Positions 11,113 through 18,694 of a DNA stretch of 64,000 bases are shown one piece after another. Within the stretch, counting starts at the first letter, position 1. The number at the start of each line of letters is the position of its first letter. The notes under the pieces are model-generated. The model made no database searches, was not told the DNA's origin, and saw nothing but the letters and a program-made list of their open reading frames with translations. Origin of the DNA: Modestobacter sp. VKM Ac-2985 (GTDB lineage: Bacteria; Actinomycetota; Actinomycetes; Mycobacteriales; Geodermatophilaceae); NCBI RefSeq assembly GCF_026967925.1, contig NZ_JAPVBI010000002.1, positions 372,001-436,000 of the forward strand, in the 5' to 3' direction. The translations under genes were made by a program, and so were the position numbers.

Positions 11113-12312
11113 TCAGCGCAGCCGCCGGAACGTCGTCCGGATCTCCTCGACCAGCAGCTCCGGCTGCTCGAGCGCGGCGAAGTGCCCCCCGGCGGTGACC
11201 TGGTCGAAGTGCAGCAGGTCGGTGTAGCGGCGCTCGACCCAGCGGCGGGACTTGCGCACGTACTCCCCCGGCATGATCGTGATCCCGGTCGGGAGGTCGA
11301 TGGGCGCCGCGCCCGCGGGCGGCCCCCAGTGCCCCTGGCTCAGCTCCCAGTACATCCGGGCCGAGGACGTCGCGGTGCCGGTCAGCCAGTACAGCATGAC
11401 GTCGTCGATCATCTCGTCGACGTCGAAGACCGCCTCGGCGTCCCCGTGCGCCCCGCCGACGTCTTGGAACATCGCGTAGATCCAGGAGGCGAGCCCGACC
11501 GGGGAGTCCGACAGGGCGTAGCCGATCGTCTGCGGCCGGGTGGACATCTGCTTGGCGTAGCCGGAGAGCACCTCGTCGTAGTAGCGGGCCTCGGTGAGCA
11601 TCTGCTGCTCCTCCGGCGTCGCCTCGGCCATCTCCTGCGGGGTGGGCCAGAACATGGCCATGTTCAGGTGCATGCCGGCCAGCCCGGTGGGCGTGGTTGC
11701 CGTCAGCGCGGCCATCTCCTCGGTGACGCCGGCGCCGAGGTCACCGCCCTGGGCGACGAAGCGGTCGTAGCCCAGCCGGGCCATCAGCGTGACCCAGGCG
11801 CGGGCCGTGCGCGGCAGGTCCCAGCCGGTGGTGGTGGGCCGCTCGGAGAAGCCGAAGCCGGGCAGGCTCGGGATCACCAGGGAGAAGGCGTCCTCGGCGC
11901 GGCCGCCGTGTGCCACCGGGTCGGTCAGCGGGCCGATGACCTTCCGGAACTCCAGCACCGAGCCGGGCCAGCCGTGGGTCATGACCATCGGCATCGCGTC
12001 CGGCTCGGGGGAGCGGATGTGCAGGAAGTGCACGTCCAGCCCGTCGATGGTGGTCACGAACTGGTCCCAGCCGTTGAGCAGCGCCTCGGTGGCCCGCCAG
12101 TCGTAGCCGGTGCGCCAGCGCTCGACCAGGGCCTGGACCCTGGCCAGCTGCGGGCCCTGGCTGGTGTCCGGGACGGTCTCGGCGTCCGGCCACCGGGTGG
12201 CGGCCAGCCGCTGCTGCAGGTCGTCGAGCTGGGTCTGCGGCACGTCGATGGTGAACGGGCGGACCGCGTCGGTGGTCGTCGTGTCGGAGCTGGGGTGCGT
12301 CGTCGTGCTCAT
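11113..12312 (-). CDS. Epoxide hydrolase (alpha/beta hydrolase with EHN domain)
   Basis: A 399-residue soluble enzyme of the microsomal-type epoxide hydrolase family, which opens epoxides by an Asp nucleophile. The N-terminal EHN domain (PFTIDVPQTQLDDLQQRLAATRWPD) is followed by the oxyanion motif HGWPGS and the nucleophile Asp in FVAQGGDLGAGV; the His base lies in VTAGGHFAALEQP near the C-terminus. The ATG at 12312 is chosen because the family N-terminus starts there; upstream in-frame codons would run through the operator. It is divergent from a marR gene across a 91-bp region with a strong dyad, so repression by that MarR is likely. Confidence 0.88.
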   Translation of the reverse strand: MSTTTHPSSDTTTTDAVRPFTIDVPQTQLDDLQQRLAATRWPDAETVPDTSQGPQLARVQALVERWRTGYDWRATEALLNGWDQFVTTIDGLDVHFLHIRSPEPDAMPMVMTHGWPGSVLEFRKVIGPLTDPVAHGGRAEDAFSLVIPSLPGFGFSERPTTTGWDLPRTARAWVTLMARLGYDRFVAQGGDLGAGVTEEMAALTATTPTGLAGMHLNMAMFWPTPQEMAEATPEEQQMLTEARYYDEVLSGYAKQMSTRPQTIGYALSDSPVGLASWIYAMFQDVGGAHGDAEAVFDVDEMIDDVMLYWLTGTATSSARMYWELSQGHWGPPAGAAPIDLPTGITIMPGEYVRKSRRWVERRYTDLLHFDQVTAGGHFAALEQPELLVEEIRTTFRRLR

Positions 12313-12343
12313 GCTCGGCTGCCTCACGGTCGTCGTCCGGTCA

Positions 12344-12366
12344 GATCGTCTGCCAGTCAGACGATC
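12344..12366. promoter_or_regulatory. Perfect dyad, likely MarR operator
   Basis: GATCGTCTG (12344-12352), 5-bp spacer CCAGT, then CAGACGATC (12358-12366): perfect 9-bp arms in the short divergent region between the epoxide hydrolase and marR genes. Size and position fit a MarR-family operator controlling both. Confidence 0.7.
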
Positions 12367-12368
12367 CG

Positions 12369-12397
12369 TTCGCCGGACGGTAGCACCCCCGTACGAT
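12369..12397 (+). promoter_or_regulatory. Leaderless marR promoter
   Basis: A -35-like TTCGCC (12369-12374), 17-bp spacer and -10 box TACGAT (12392-12397) end 6 nt before the GTG at 12404. The dyad lies just upstream of the -35. Confidence 0.55.
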
Positions 12398-12403
12398 GTA
12401 CCG

Positions 12404-12901
12404 GTGACGAGCAGCCGAGAGCAGGACGTCCCCGGGCTGGAGGACGAGCTGGGGTGGTCGCTGCACCGGGTGTCCACGGCCTTCCGGCAGACCGCCCTCA
12501 CCGCGGTCGACGACCTGCCCGGCGGCCCGCGCGGCTACCAGGTGCTGGTCGCGGTGCACGCCGGGCCGCCGTCCTCCCAGCTCGCGCTGGCCCAGCGGCT
12601 GGCCATCGACAAGACGGCGATGACCTACCTGGTCGACGAGCTGCAGGACGCCGGGCTGGTCACCCGCCGGCCCGACGCCGCCGACCGGCGGGTGCGCCAG
12701 GTCGTGGTCACCCCCGAGGGGCGGGCGGCGCTGGAGCGGTCCCGGTCCGCGCTCCGGGCGGTGGAAGGGCGGCTCCTCGGCGACCTCGACGCGGACGAGA
12801 GCGCGCAGCTGCGGCGCCTGCTGGCCCGGGTGGCGCACGCCAGCGACCAGGTGGAGCCCTGCCTGACCAGCGAGCAGGTCCGCTCGGCGGTGACCGGATG
12901 A
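12404..12901 (+). CDS. MarR-family transcriptional regulator
   Basis: A 165-residue winged-helix regulator. The recognition region is LALAQRLAIDKTAMTYLVDELQDAG and the wing is DAADRRVRQVVVTPEGRAAL, standard for MarR. MarR proteins bind palindromes and release them on small phenolic or lipophilic ligands. The GTG at 12404 starts directly at a leaderless promoter; open codons upstream belong to the antisense of the hydrolase. It probably controls itself and the divergent epoxide hydrolase. The next gene overlaps its stop by 4 nt (ATGA), so it is co-transcribed with a Mo-cofactor gene. Confidence 0.88.
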   Translation: MTSSREQDVPGLEDELGWSLHRVSTAFRQTALTAVDDLPGGPRGYQVLVAVHAGPPSSQLALAQRLAIDKTAMTYLVDELQDAGLVTRRPDAADRRVRQVVVTPEGRAALERSRSALRAVEGRLLGDLDADESAQLRRLLARVAHASDQVEPCLTSEQVRSAVTG

Positions 12902-13476
12902 CCGCCGACGCACCCGTGGCCGGGCTCGTGCTCGCCGCCGGCGGCGGTCGCCGGTACGGCATCCCGAAGGCGCTGGTCGAGCACGAGGGCAGCCTGCTGG
13001 TCGAGCGGGCGGTCCGGACGGCGGCTGCGGTCTGCGACCCCGTCCTCGTCGTGCTCGGCGCCCAGGCGGTCGACGTCTGGCGCACCGCCGACCTGACCGG
13101 CGCCACCGTGCTGGCCAACCGCGACTGGGAGAGCGGCATGGCCTCCAGCCTGCGCACCGGCCTGGACGGGCTGCGCGGCTGGCCGGGCCGGGTCGACGCG
13201 GTGCTGGTGCAACTGGTCGACATGCCGGGGATGACGCCCGCCGCGCTGGCCCGGCTGGCCGAGCACGCGGCACCCGACGCCCTCGCCGTCGCCAGCTACG
13301 ACGGCGTCCGCGGGCACCCGGTGCTGCTGGGCCGCGAGCACTGGGCGGGGGTGGCCGAGACGGCGACCGGCGACGAGGGCGCCCGCGCCTACCTGGCCGC
13401 CCACGACGTCACCGAGGTCGACTGCACCGGCCTCGCCGACCCCACCGACCTGGACCACCCGCCGACCCAGGCATAG
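12898..13476 (+). CDS. MobA/MocA-like molybdenum cofactor nucleotidyltransferase
   Basis: A 192-residue NTP transferase. The N-terminal GLVLAAGGGRRYGIPKALVEHEG is the LAAGxSxRxGxxK nucleotide-binding loop, NRDWESGMASSLRTGL and VLVQLVDMPGMTP carry the substrate and metal positions, and GHPVLLGREHW is typical of the MocA/CoxI-type CTP:molybdopterin cytidylyltransferase branch. That enzyme makes the dinucleotide cofactor used by xanthine dehydrogenase and CO dehydrogenase. The ATG overlaps the marR stop. The stop codon lies within the 5' arm of a 68-bp hairpin element. Confidence 0.83.
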   Translation: MTADAPVAGLVLAAGGGRRYGIPKALVEHEGSLLVERAVRTAAAVCDPVLVVLGAQAVDVWRTADLTGATVLANRDWESGMASSLRTGLDGLRGWPGRVDAVLVQLVDMPGMTPAALARLAEHAAPDALAVASYDGVRGHPVLLGREHWAGVAETATGDEGARAYLAAHDVTEVDCTGLADPTDLDHPPTQA

Positions 13477-13533
13477 GAAGCTCCACACCCGGTTCTGCGC
13501 CCGATGCCGGGTGGAAAGCCTCCTGTGCCTGGG
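13466..13533. repeat. Hairpin repeat element, copy A
   Basis: Imperfect 27-bp inverted arms (13466-13492 and 13507-13533, 22 of 27 matching) around a 14-nt loop. The outer ends are CCCAGGCATAGGA and TCCTGTGCCTGGG. The inner 66 bp (13467-13532) align end to end with the element at 52109-52174. It contains the stop codon of the MocA-like gene and abuts moaE. Confidence 0.85.
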
Positions 13534-13561
13534 CAGTGGATCCGCGGGTACCTTCGCCGCC

Positions 13562-13981
13562 GTGGAGACGATCCTGGCCCGGGTGACCGAGGAGCCGCTG
13601 TCGGTCGCCGAGCACGAGGCGGCGGTGGCGGACGAGGCGGCCGGTGCGGTGGTCTCGTTCGCCGGTGTGGTCCGCGACCACGACGGTGGCCGCTCGGTCA
13701 CCGAGCTGGAGTACACCGGGCACCCGACCGCCGCTGAGCTCATCGCCGAGATCGCCGCCGAGTTCGCCGCCCGTCCCGAGGTGCAGGCCGTGGCCGTCTC
13801 CCACCGGATCGGGCTGCTGGGCATCGGCGACGTCGCGCTGGCCTGCGCGGTCAGTGCCGCGCACCGGGGGCAGGCGTTCACGGCGTGCGCGGAGCTCGTC
13901 GACGAGGTGAAGGCCCGGCTGCCGATCTGGAAGCGGCAGGTCTTCTCCGACGGCGCGGAGGAGTGGGTCGCCTGCCCGTGA
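13562..13981 (+). CDS. moaE: Molybdopterin synthase catalytic subunit
   Basis: MoaE inserts dithiolene sulfur, supplied by MoaD, into precursor Z to give molybdopterin. From GTG 13562 the product is 139 residues with the MoaE motifs GAVVSFAGVVRDHDGG, LEYTGHPTAAEL, VSHRIGLLGIGDVAL, and the active-site Lys region EVKARLPIWKRQVFSDG. An in-frame GTG at 13511 would add 17 residues encoded by the arm of the hairpin repeat, so I prefer 13562. It is separated from the MocA-like gene by that hairpin. Confidence 0.9.
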   Translation: METILARVTEEPLSVAEHEAAVADEAAGAVVSFAGVVRDHDGGRSVTELEYTGHPTAAELIAEIAAEFAARPEVQAVAVSHRIGLLGIGDVALACAVSAAHRGQAFTACAELVDEVKARLPIWKRQVFSDGAEEWVACP

Positions 13982-14114
13982 CGGGTGGGCTGCCTGGGAC
14001 GGCGCCTTGCCCGTGGGCCCGTCTGCATGGCATAAACGCACCGACTCGACTCCAGCCCCGGGGCGAGTGCTCCTCCGGTGTACCGCGGGTGGCGGAATGA
14101 CCGGGAGGTCCCAC

Positions 14115-15704
14115 ATGCCCTGGCGGGCCGGCGAACTGATCGTCGAGGCGATGCCCTCGGGCTTCCTGTCCCTGGACGGCGACTGGCGGATCACCTACGT
14201 GAACCAGGCCGGCGTGACGATCCTCGGCCTCCCCCGCGACGAGCTGATCGGCGCCGACTTCTGGGAGGCCTTCCCGGCCAACCGGGACAACGAGTTCGGC
14301 CGGGCCTACCGGCGTGCGGTCGCCACCGGTGAACCGGTCAGCGTGGAGGGCTTCTACCCGCAGCCGCTGAACCGCTGGTTCGAGGTGCAGGCGATCCCGG
14401 CCGAGGACGGCCTGCTCTGCTACTTCTCCGACATCACCGACCGTCGTGCCAGCCGAGAGCGGCTGGCGATGCTGGCCCGGGTGAGCGCCGAGCTGGCCGG
14501 CACCCTGGACGTCGACTCCGCGGCGACCCGCATCCCGCGGCTGATCGTCCCGGTGCTGGGCGACTGGTGCGTGCTGACCGTGCTGGACGACGACGGCCGC
14601 CCCCGGGACGTCGGCTGGTGGCACGTCGACCCGGCCCGCCGTCCGCTGGTGGAGCGGTACACCGCCGTGCGGCTGAGCTCGATGCCGGTGACCTCCCCCG
14701 TGGTGCGTGCGCTGCTCGGGGAGACCGTGATCGCCGCCGCCGGTGACGTGGCCGCCCTGATGCCCGAGGGCCAGGCCCGGGACCTGCTGGGGCTGCTCGG
14801 GCCGCACTCCGGGGTGACGCTGCCGCTGCGCGGCCGGGGGCGGACGCTGGGCGCGCTGACGCTGTACTTCGACGGCGACCGGGTGATGGACGACTCCGAC
14901 CTCGCCACCGCGCAGGAGGTCGCCGACCGGGCCGGCCTCGCGCTGGACAACGTGCGGCTGTTCTCCCAGCAGCGCCAGCTGGCCGAGGAGCTGCAGCGCA
15001 GCCTGCTCACCGGGGCCTTCACCCACGACCAGGCCGAGGTGGTCGTCCGGTACACCCCGGCGGCCGAGGCGGCCCGGGTGGGCGGCGACTGGTACGACGC
15101 CTTCCTGCAGCCCTGCGGGGCGACGATGCTGGTGATCGGCGACGTCGTCGGGCACGACACCGCGGCGGCCGCGGCGATGGGCCAGCTGCGCTCGCTGCTG
15201 CGCGGCATCGCGACCTACAGCGACGCCGGCCCGGGGGAGGTGCTGCGCGGCCTCGACGCGTCGATGGCCCAGCTGGAGGTCGGCACCTACGCCACCGCGG
15301 CGGTGGCCCGGTTCGAGCAGACCCCCGACGAGCTGGCCCGCGGCGTCACCCGGATGCGGTGGAGCAACGCCGGGCACCTGCCGCCGCTGGTGATCAACCC
15401 CGACGGCACCCTGGCGGCCCTGGCCGACTGGCGGGGCGAGCTGCTGCTCGGCGTCGACGCCGAGACCCCCCGCGGGGAGTCGGTGGTCACGCTGGACGGC
15501 GGGACGACGGTGCTGCTGTTCACCGACGGGCTCATCGAGAGCCGCGGCGGCGACCTGGACCAGGGGATGGCCCGGCTGCGGGCGGCCGCCGCGGAGCTCG
15601 CCGGGCGGTCACTGGACGAGCTCTGCGACGAGCTGCTCGACCGGCTCGTGCACGGTCAGCCCGAGGACGACGTCGCCCTGGTCGCCATCCGCCTGCGCGG
15701 GTGA
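14115..15704 (+). CDS. PP2C-type (SpoIIE) serine phosphatase with PAS and GAF domains
   Basis: A 529-residue cytoplasmic phosphatase of the RsbU/SpoIIE type, which dephosphorylates anti-anti-sigma factors in partner-switching stress pathways. An N-terminal PAS domain (residues ~5-115, YVNQAGVTILGLPRDELIG) precedes a GAF domain (~130-290) and the SpoIIE domain (~320-525) with the metal motifs VGGDWYDAF, IGDVVGHDTAAAA, SNAGHLPPL, FTDGLIESRG and EDDVALVAIR. The ATG at 14115 has a GGAGGT ribosome site; another ATG at 14097 is possible. No sigma or STAS gene is adjacent, so its target is unknown. Confidence 0.88.
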   Translation: MPWRAGELIVEAMPSGFLSLDGDWRITYVNQAGVTILGLPRDELIGADFWEAFPANRDNEFGRAYRRAVATGEPVSVEGFYPQPLNRWFEVQAIPAEDGLLCYFSDITDRRASRERLAMLARVSAELAGTLDVDSAATRIPRLIVPVLGDWCVLTVLDDDGRPRDVGWWHVDPARRPLVERYTAVRLSSMPVTSPVVRALLGETVIAAAGDVAALMPEGQARDLLGLLGPHSGVTLPLRGRGRTLGALTLYFDGDRVMDDSDLATAQEVADRAGLALDNVRLFSQQRQLAEELQRSLLTGAFTHDQAEVVVRYTPAAEAARVGGDWYDAFLQPCGATMLVIGDVVGHDTAAAAAMGQLRSLLRGIATYSDAGPGEVLRGLDASMAQLEVGTYATAAVARFEQTPDELARGVTRMRWSNAGHLPPLVINPDGTLAALADWRGELLLGVDAETPRGESVVTLDGGTTVLLFTDGLIESRGGDLDQGMARLRAAAAELAGRSLDELCDELLDRLVHGQPEDDVALVAIRLRG

Positions 15705-15723
15705 CCCCGGTGGGCCGATGGCG

Positions 15724-15921
15724 TCAGTGCGCGCCGGCGCCGGCCAGTCCGTCGTCGTCCCGGCGGTCGCGGTCGGCGCGCTCCTCCTCGGCCTCGGCCT
15801 CCAGGCGGCGGGCCTCGCCGTCGATGGTGGCCGCGGCGTCGCCGTGGGACTCGCCGTAGACCTGCTCGGCGCGGCCCAGCAGCTCCTCGGCCTTCGCCTT
15901 CGCCTTGTCGAACACGCTCAT
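15724..15921 (-). CDS. Small CsbD-like hydrophilic stress protein
   Basis: A 65-residue, highly charged, Cys-free protein starting MSVFDKAKAKAEELLGRAEQ, with a Lys/Glu/Ala-rich helical pattern like CsbD and related general-stress or microaggregate-binding proteins. ATG 15921 has a GAGGAG ribosome site. It is the last gene after moaA and moaD on this strand, 10 bp behind moaD. The family assignment rests on composition and the N-terminus only. Confidence 0.65.
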   Translation of the reverse strand: MSVFDKAKAKAEELLGRAEQVYGESHGDAAATIDGEARRLEAEAEEERADRDRRDDDGLAGAGAH

Positions 15922-15931
15922 CGGGTACTCC

Positions 15932-16183
15932 TCATCCGCCGGCGAACGGGGGCAGGACGTCCACCACCGTGCCGGGCGTGAGCACCAACGCGCGGTCCCG
16001 GGTGGAGGTTCCGTCGACCAGGAAGGAGCAGGCGGTCAGCACCCGCTCCAGCCGCTCGCCGTGCGCGTCGGCGAGCTGGCCGACGAGCTCGGCCAACGTG
16101 CCGGCCTGCCGGGTCTCGGTGTCGACGCCGACCGCGGCGCGGGCGCCGGCGAAGTAGCGCACGGTGACGGTGGGTGCGCTCAC
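15932..16183 (-). CDS. moaD: Molybdopterin synthase sulfur carrier subunit
   Basis: An 83-residue ubiquitin-like MoaD/ThiS-family protein starting at GTG 16183 (SAPTVTVRYFAGARAAVG) and ending in the required Gly-Gly (VVDVLPPFAGG), whose thiocarboxylate donates sulfur to MoaE. It starts 2 nt past the moaA stop, so the two are one operon. Its partner MoaE is encoded 2 kb away on the other strand. The activating MoeB and also MoaC are not in the window. Confidence 0.88.
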   Translation of the reverse strand: MSAPTVTVRYFAGARAAVGVDTETRQAGTLAELVGQLADAHGERLERVLTACSFLVDGTSTRDRALVLTPGTVVDVLPPFAGG

Positions 16184-16184
16184 C

Positions 16185-17234
16185 TCAGCCCCCGATCGCG
16201 GACATGGGACGGGAGGGCTGCAGGAAGCTCGGGTCGTCGATGCCGTGCCCGGGGAGCTTGGACAGCGTCGCGATCCGCCAGCGGTCGGCGATCTCGGCGT
16301 CGTCGGCGCCGGCGCGCAGGGCGCTGCGCAGGTCGGACTCCTCACGGGCGAACAGGCAGTTGCGGATCTGCCCGTCCGCGGTGAGCCGGGTCCGGTCGCA
16401 GGCACCGCAGAACGAGCGGGTGACCGAGGCGATGACGCCGACGGTCAGCCCGGTGTCGTCGACCAGCCACCGCTCGGCCGGGGCGGCACCCCGCTCCTCG
16501 ACGTCCGGCGTCAGCGTGTGCGTGGCGGTGAGCCGGGCCAGGATGTCCTCCGCGGTCACCATCTCCGCGCGGGTCCAGGCGTGGTGGGCGTCCAGCGGCA
16601 TCTGCTCGATGAAGCGCAGCTCGTAGCCGTGCTCCAGGCAGTACTCCAGCAGCGGGACGGCGTCGTCCTCGTTGATGCCGCGCATCAGGACGGCGTTGAC
16701 CTTCACCGGCGTCAGGCCGGCGTCCCGGGCCGCCCGCATCCCGGCGAGGACGTCGGGCAGCCGGTCGCGGTGGGTGATCTGCTTGAAGCGCTCGCGGTCC
16801 AGGGTGTCCAGGCTGACGTTGATCCGGTCCAGGCCGGCGGCCGCGAGCGCCGGCGCCATCCGGGACAGCCCGATCGCGTTGGTGGTCAGGCTGACCTCCG
16901 GGCGGGGGCGCAGCGCCGTGGTCGCCGCGACGATGCCGGGCAGCCCGGGGCGCAGCAGCGGCTCGCCACCGGTGAACCGGACCTCCTCGATGCCCAGGTG
17001 CTCGACGCCGATCCGGACCAGCCGGGCGACCTCGTCGTCGGTCAGCTGCTCGACCTTGGGCAGCCACTGGAGGCCCTCGGGGGGCATGCAGTAGCTGCAG
17101 CGCAGGTTGCACCGGTCGGTCAGGGAGACCCGCAGGTCGGTGGCGGTGCGCCCGTGCCGGTCGACGAGCCCGCCACTGCCCGGGGTCACCGTCGGGCGCA
17201 CCCGCGGGTCGGGGAGGGGGCTGGGAGTCGTCAC
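16185..17234 (-). CDS. moaA: GTP 3',8-cyclase (radical SAM), first step of Moco synthesis
   Basis: MoaA, 349 residues from GTG 17234. It has the radical-SAM cluster CNLRCSYC, GGEPLLRPGL, the C-terminal second cluster CGACDRTRLTADGQIRNC and a C-terminal Gly-Gly, all hallmarks of GTP cyclase MoaA. It makes the intermediate that MoaC turns into precursor Z. The GTG lies 6 nt after a TACATT -10 box, implying a leaderless transcript; a start 9 codons upstream would cross that promoter. It is followed by moaD. Confidence 0.93.
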   Translation of the reverse strand: MTTPSPLPDPRVRPTVTPGSGGLVDRHGRTATDLRVSLTDRCNLRCSYCMPPEGLQWLPKVEQLTDDEVARLVRIGVEHLGIEEVRFTGGEPLLRPGLPGIVAATTALRPRPEVSLTTNAIGLSRMAPALAAAGLDRINVSLDTLDRERFKQITHRDRLPDVLAGMRAARDAGLTPVKVNAVLMRGINEDDAVPLLEYCLEHGYELRFIEQMPLDAHHAWTRAEMVTAEDILARLTATHTLTPDVEERGAAPAERWLVDDTGLTVGVIASVTRSFCGACDRTRLTADGQIRNCLFAREESDLRSALRAGADDAEIADRWRIATLSKLPGHGIDDPSFLQPSRPMSAIGG

Positions 17235-17240
17235 GGCCCG

Positions 17241-17246
17241 AATGTA
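17241..17246 (-). promoter_or_regulatory. Probable -10 box of the leaderless moaA-moaD transcript
   Basis: TACATT on the minus strand, ending 6 nt before the GTG at 17234. No convincing -35 was seen. A 10-bp palindrome GAACGCGTTC lies at 17279-17288 in the same divergent region. Confidence 0.45.
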
Positions 17247-17380
17247 GTGCGGGAACGGCACGCTGGCGCGGTTGCGGTGAACGCGTTCGTGACCGGCGGA
17301 CGGCTGCTACGTTCGCGGGGCCACCCGAGGGTCCGGCGGGCATCCCCGCACTCGCCTGTGGCCAGGAAGCGCGAGCAGCT

Positions 17381-18622
17381 GTGTCCCCCAGCACCGTCCT
17401 CAGCCCCTACGCCCGGCTGTTCACCGTCCCCGGTGCCCGGGCCTTCTCCCTCGCCGGCTGGTTCGCCCGGGTGCCGATGGCCACCGTGGGCCTCGGCTCG
17501 GTGCTGCTCGTCCAGGCGGAGTCGGGCAGCTACGCCCTCGCCGGGGCCATCGCCGGCACGCTGTCGCTCGCCTTCGCCGTCGCCAGCCCGCAGTGGGCCC
17601 GGGTGATGGACCGGTACGGGCAGAGCCTCGTGCTGCGCTGGACGGCGCTGGCCTACCTCGTGCTGGGGCTGTCGTTCGTCGCGGTGGTGCTGGCCGGCGC
17701 CCCGGTGTGGACGTGGTTCGCCCTCGCCGTGCTGGCGGGGGCGAGCGGCACCAGCATCGGCTCGGTGGTGCGCAGCCGCTGGGCGCACGCGCTGGAGGAC
17801 CCCGCTCAGCGGCAGACCGCCTTCGCCTTCGAGTCGGTCGCCGACGAGGTCGTGTTCGTCACCGCGCCGCCGCTGGTCACCTTCCTGGCCGCGCTGGTCT
17901 CCCCGCCCGCCGGGTTCCTGACCGGGCTGCTGGTCGGCGTCATCGGCGGCCTGGTGATGTCCCGGCTGGAGGCGACCGCGCCACCGGTGACCCCGCGGGT
18001 GGCCGGCCAGCGGCACGTGCGGATCCGGGTGCTCACCGCGGGGCTGGTCGCCATCGCCGTCACGTACCTGGCGATGGGCGCCGTCTTCGGGGCGATGGAC
18101 GTCGTGGTGGTGGGCTTCGCCGATGCGGAGGGCCGGCCCGCGATCGCCGGGCTGGCGCTGTCGGCCTACGCGGGCGGCAGCCTGGTGGCCGGGCTGGCCT
18201 ACGGGGTGGTCCGGCTGCCCGGCACGCTGGTCACCCGGTTCCTCGGCTGCGCGCTGCTGTTCGCCGTCGCCGCGCAGACCCTGTACCTGGTCAGCTCCCT
18301 GACGCTGCTGATCGGGCTGGCGTTCCTGGCCGGCCTGACGATCGCCCCGGTGCTGGTCGCCGGGATGTCGCTGGTGGAGTCGCGGGTGCCGCGGGCGGCG
18401 CTCACCGAGAGCCTGACCTGGACCTCGACAGGCCTCACCGTGGGGGTCACCGCAGGCTCGGCGCTGGCCGGCACGGCGGTCGACCGGTGGGGGGCGGAGG
18501 CGGCCTTCGCCGTCCCGGCCCTGGGCGCCGCGCTCACCGGGGTGCTCGGGGTGGCCGCCTGGGCGGTGCTCCGCCGTCCGGACCAGGTGGTCGCCGAGGT
18601 GGCCCCGGCCACCTCGCACTGA
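17381..18622 (+). CDS. MFS transporter, substrate unknown
   Basis: A 413-residue protein with about twelve hydrophobic spans and the major-facilitator layout, including the short loop WARVMDRYGQSLVLRW after span 2 (DRxGxxxxR pattern) and an internal loop SRLEATAPPVTPRVAGQRHVR between the two six-span halves. The GTG start lies 146 bp from the divergent moaA. Nothing in the sequence identifies the substrate; export of a small molecule is the usual role of this subgroup. Confidence 0.8.
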   Translation: MSPSTVLSPYARLFTVPGARAFSLAGWFARVPMATVGLGSVLLVQAESGSYALAGAIAGTLSLAFAVASPQWARVMDRYGQSLVLRWTALAYLVLGLSFVAVVLAGAPVWTWFALAVLAGASGTSIGSVVRSRWAHALEDPAQRQTAFAFESVADEVVFVTAPPLVTFLAALVSPPAGFLTGLLVGVIGGLVMSRLEATAPPVTPRVAGQRHVRIRVLTAGLVAIAVTYLAMGAVFGAMDVVVVGFADAEGRPAIAGLALSAYAGGSLVAGLAYGVVRLPGTLVTRFLGCALLFAVAAQTLYLVSSLTLLIGLAFLAGLTIAPVLVAGMSLVESRVPRAALTESLTWTSTGLTVGVTAGSALAGTAVDRWGAEAAFAVPALGAALTGVLGVAAWAVLRRPDQVVAEVAPATSH

Positions 18623-18694
18623 CCACACCGGCCCTGGCCCGCCGCCGTACATTGGACAGACCGTCCGCGCCACCCGAGGAGACCCGGCACCACG

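Noticed and set aside
17279-17288. GAACGCGTTC palindrome as a LexA box
   Set aside because: The half-sites lack the flanking TCGAAC-N4-GTTCGA spacing; too short to claim.
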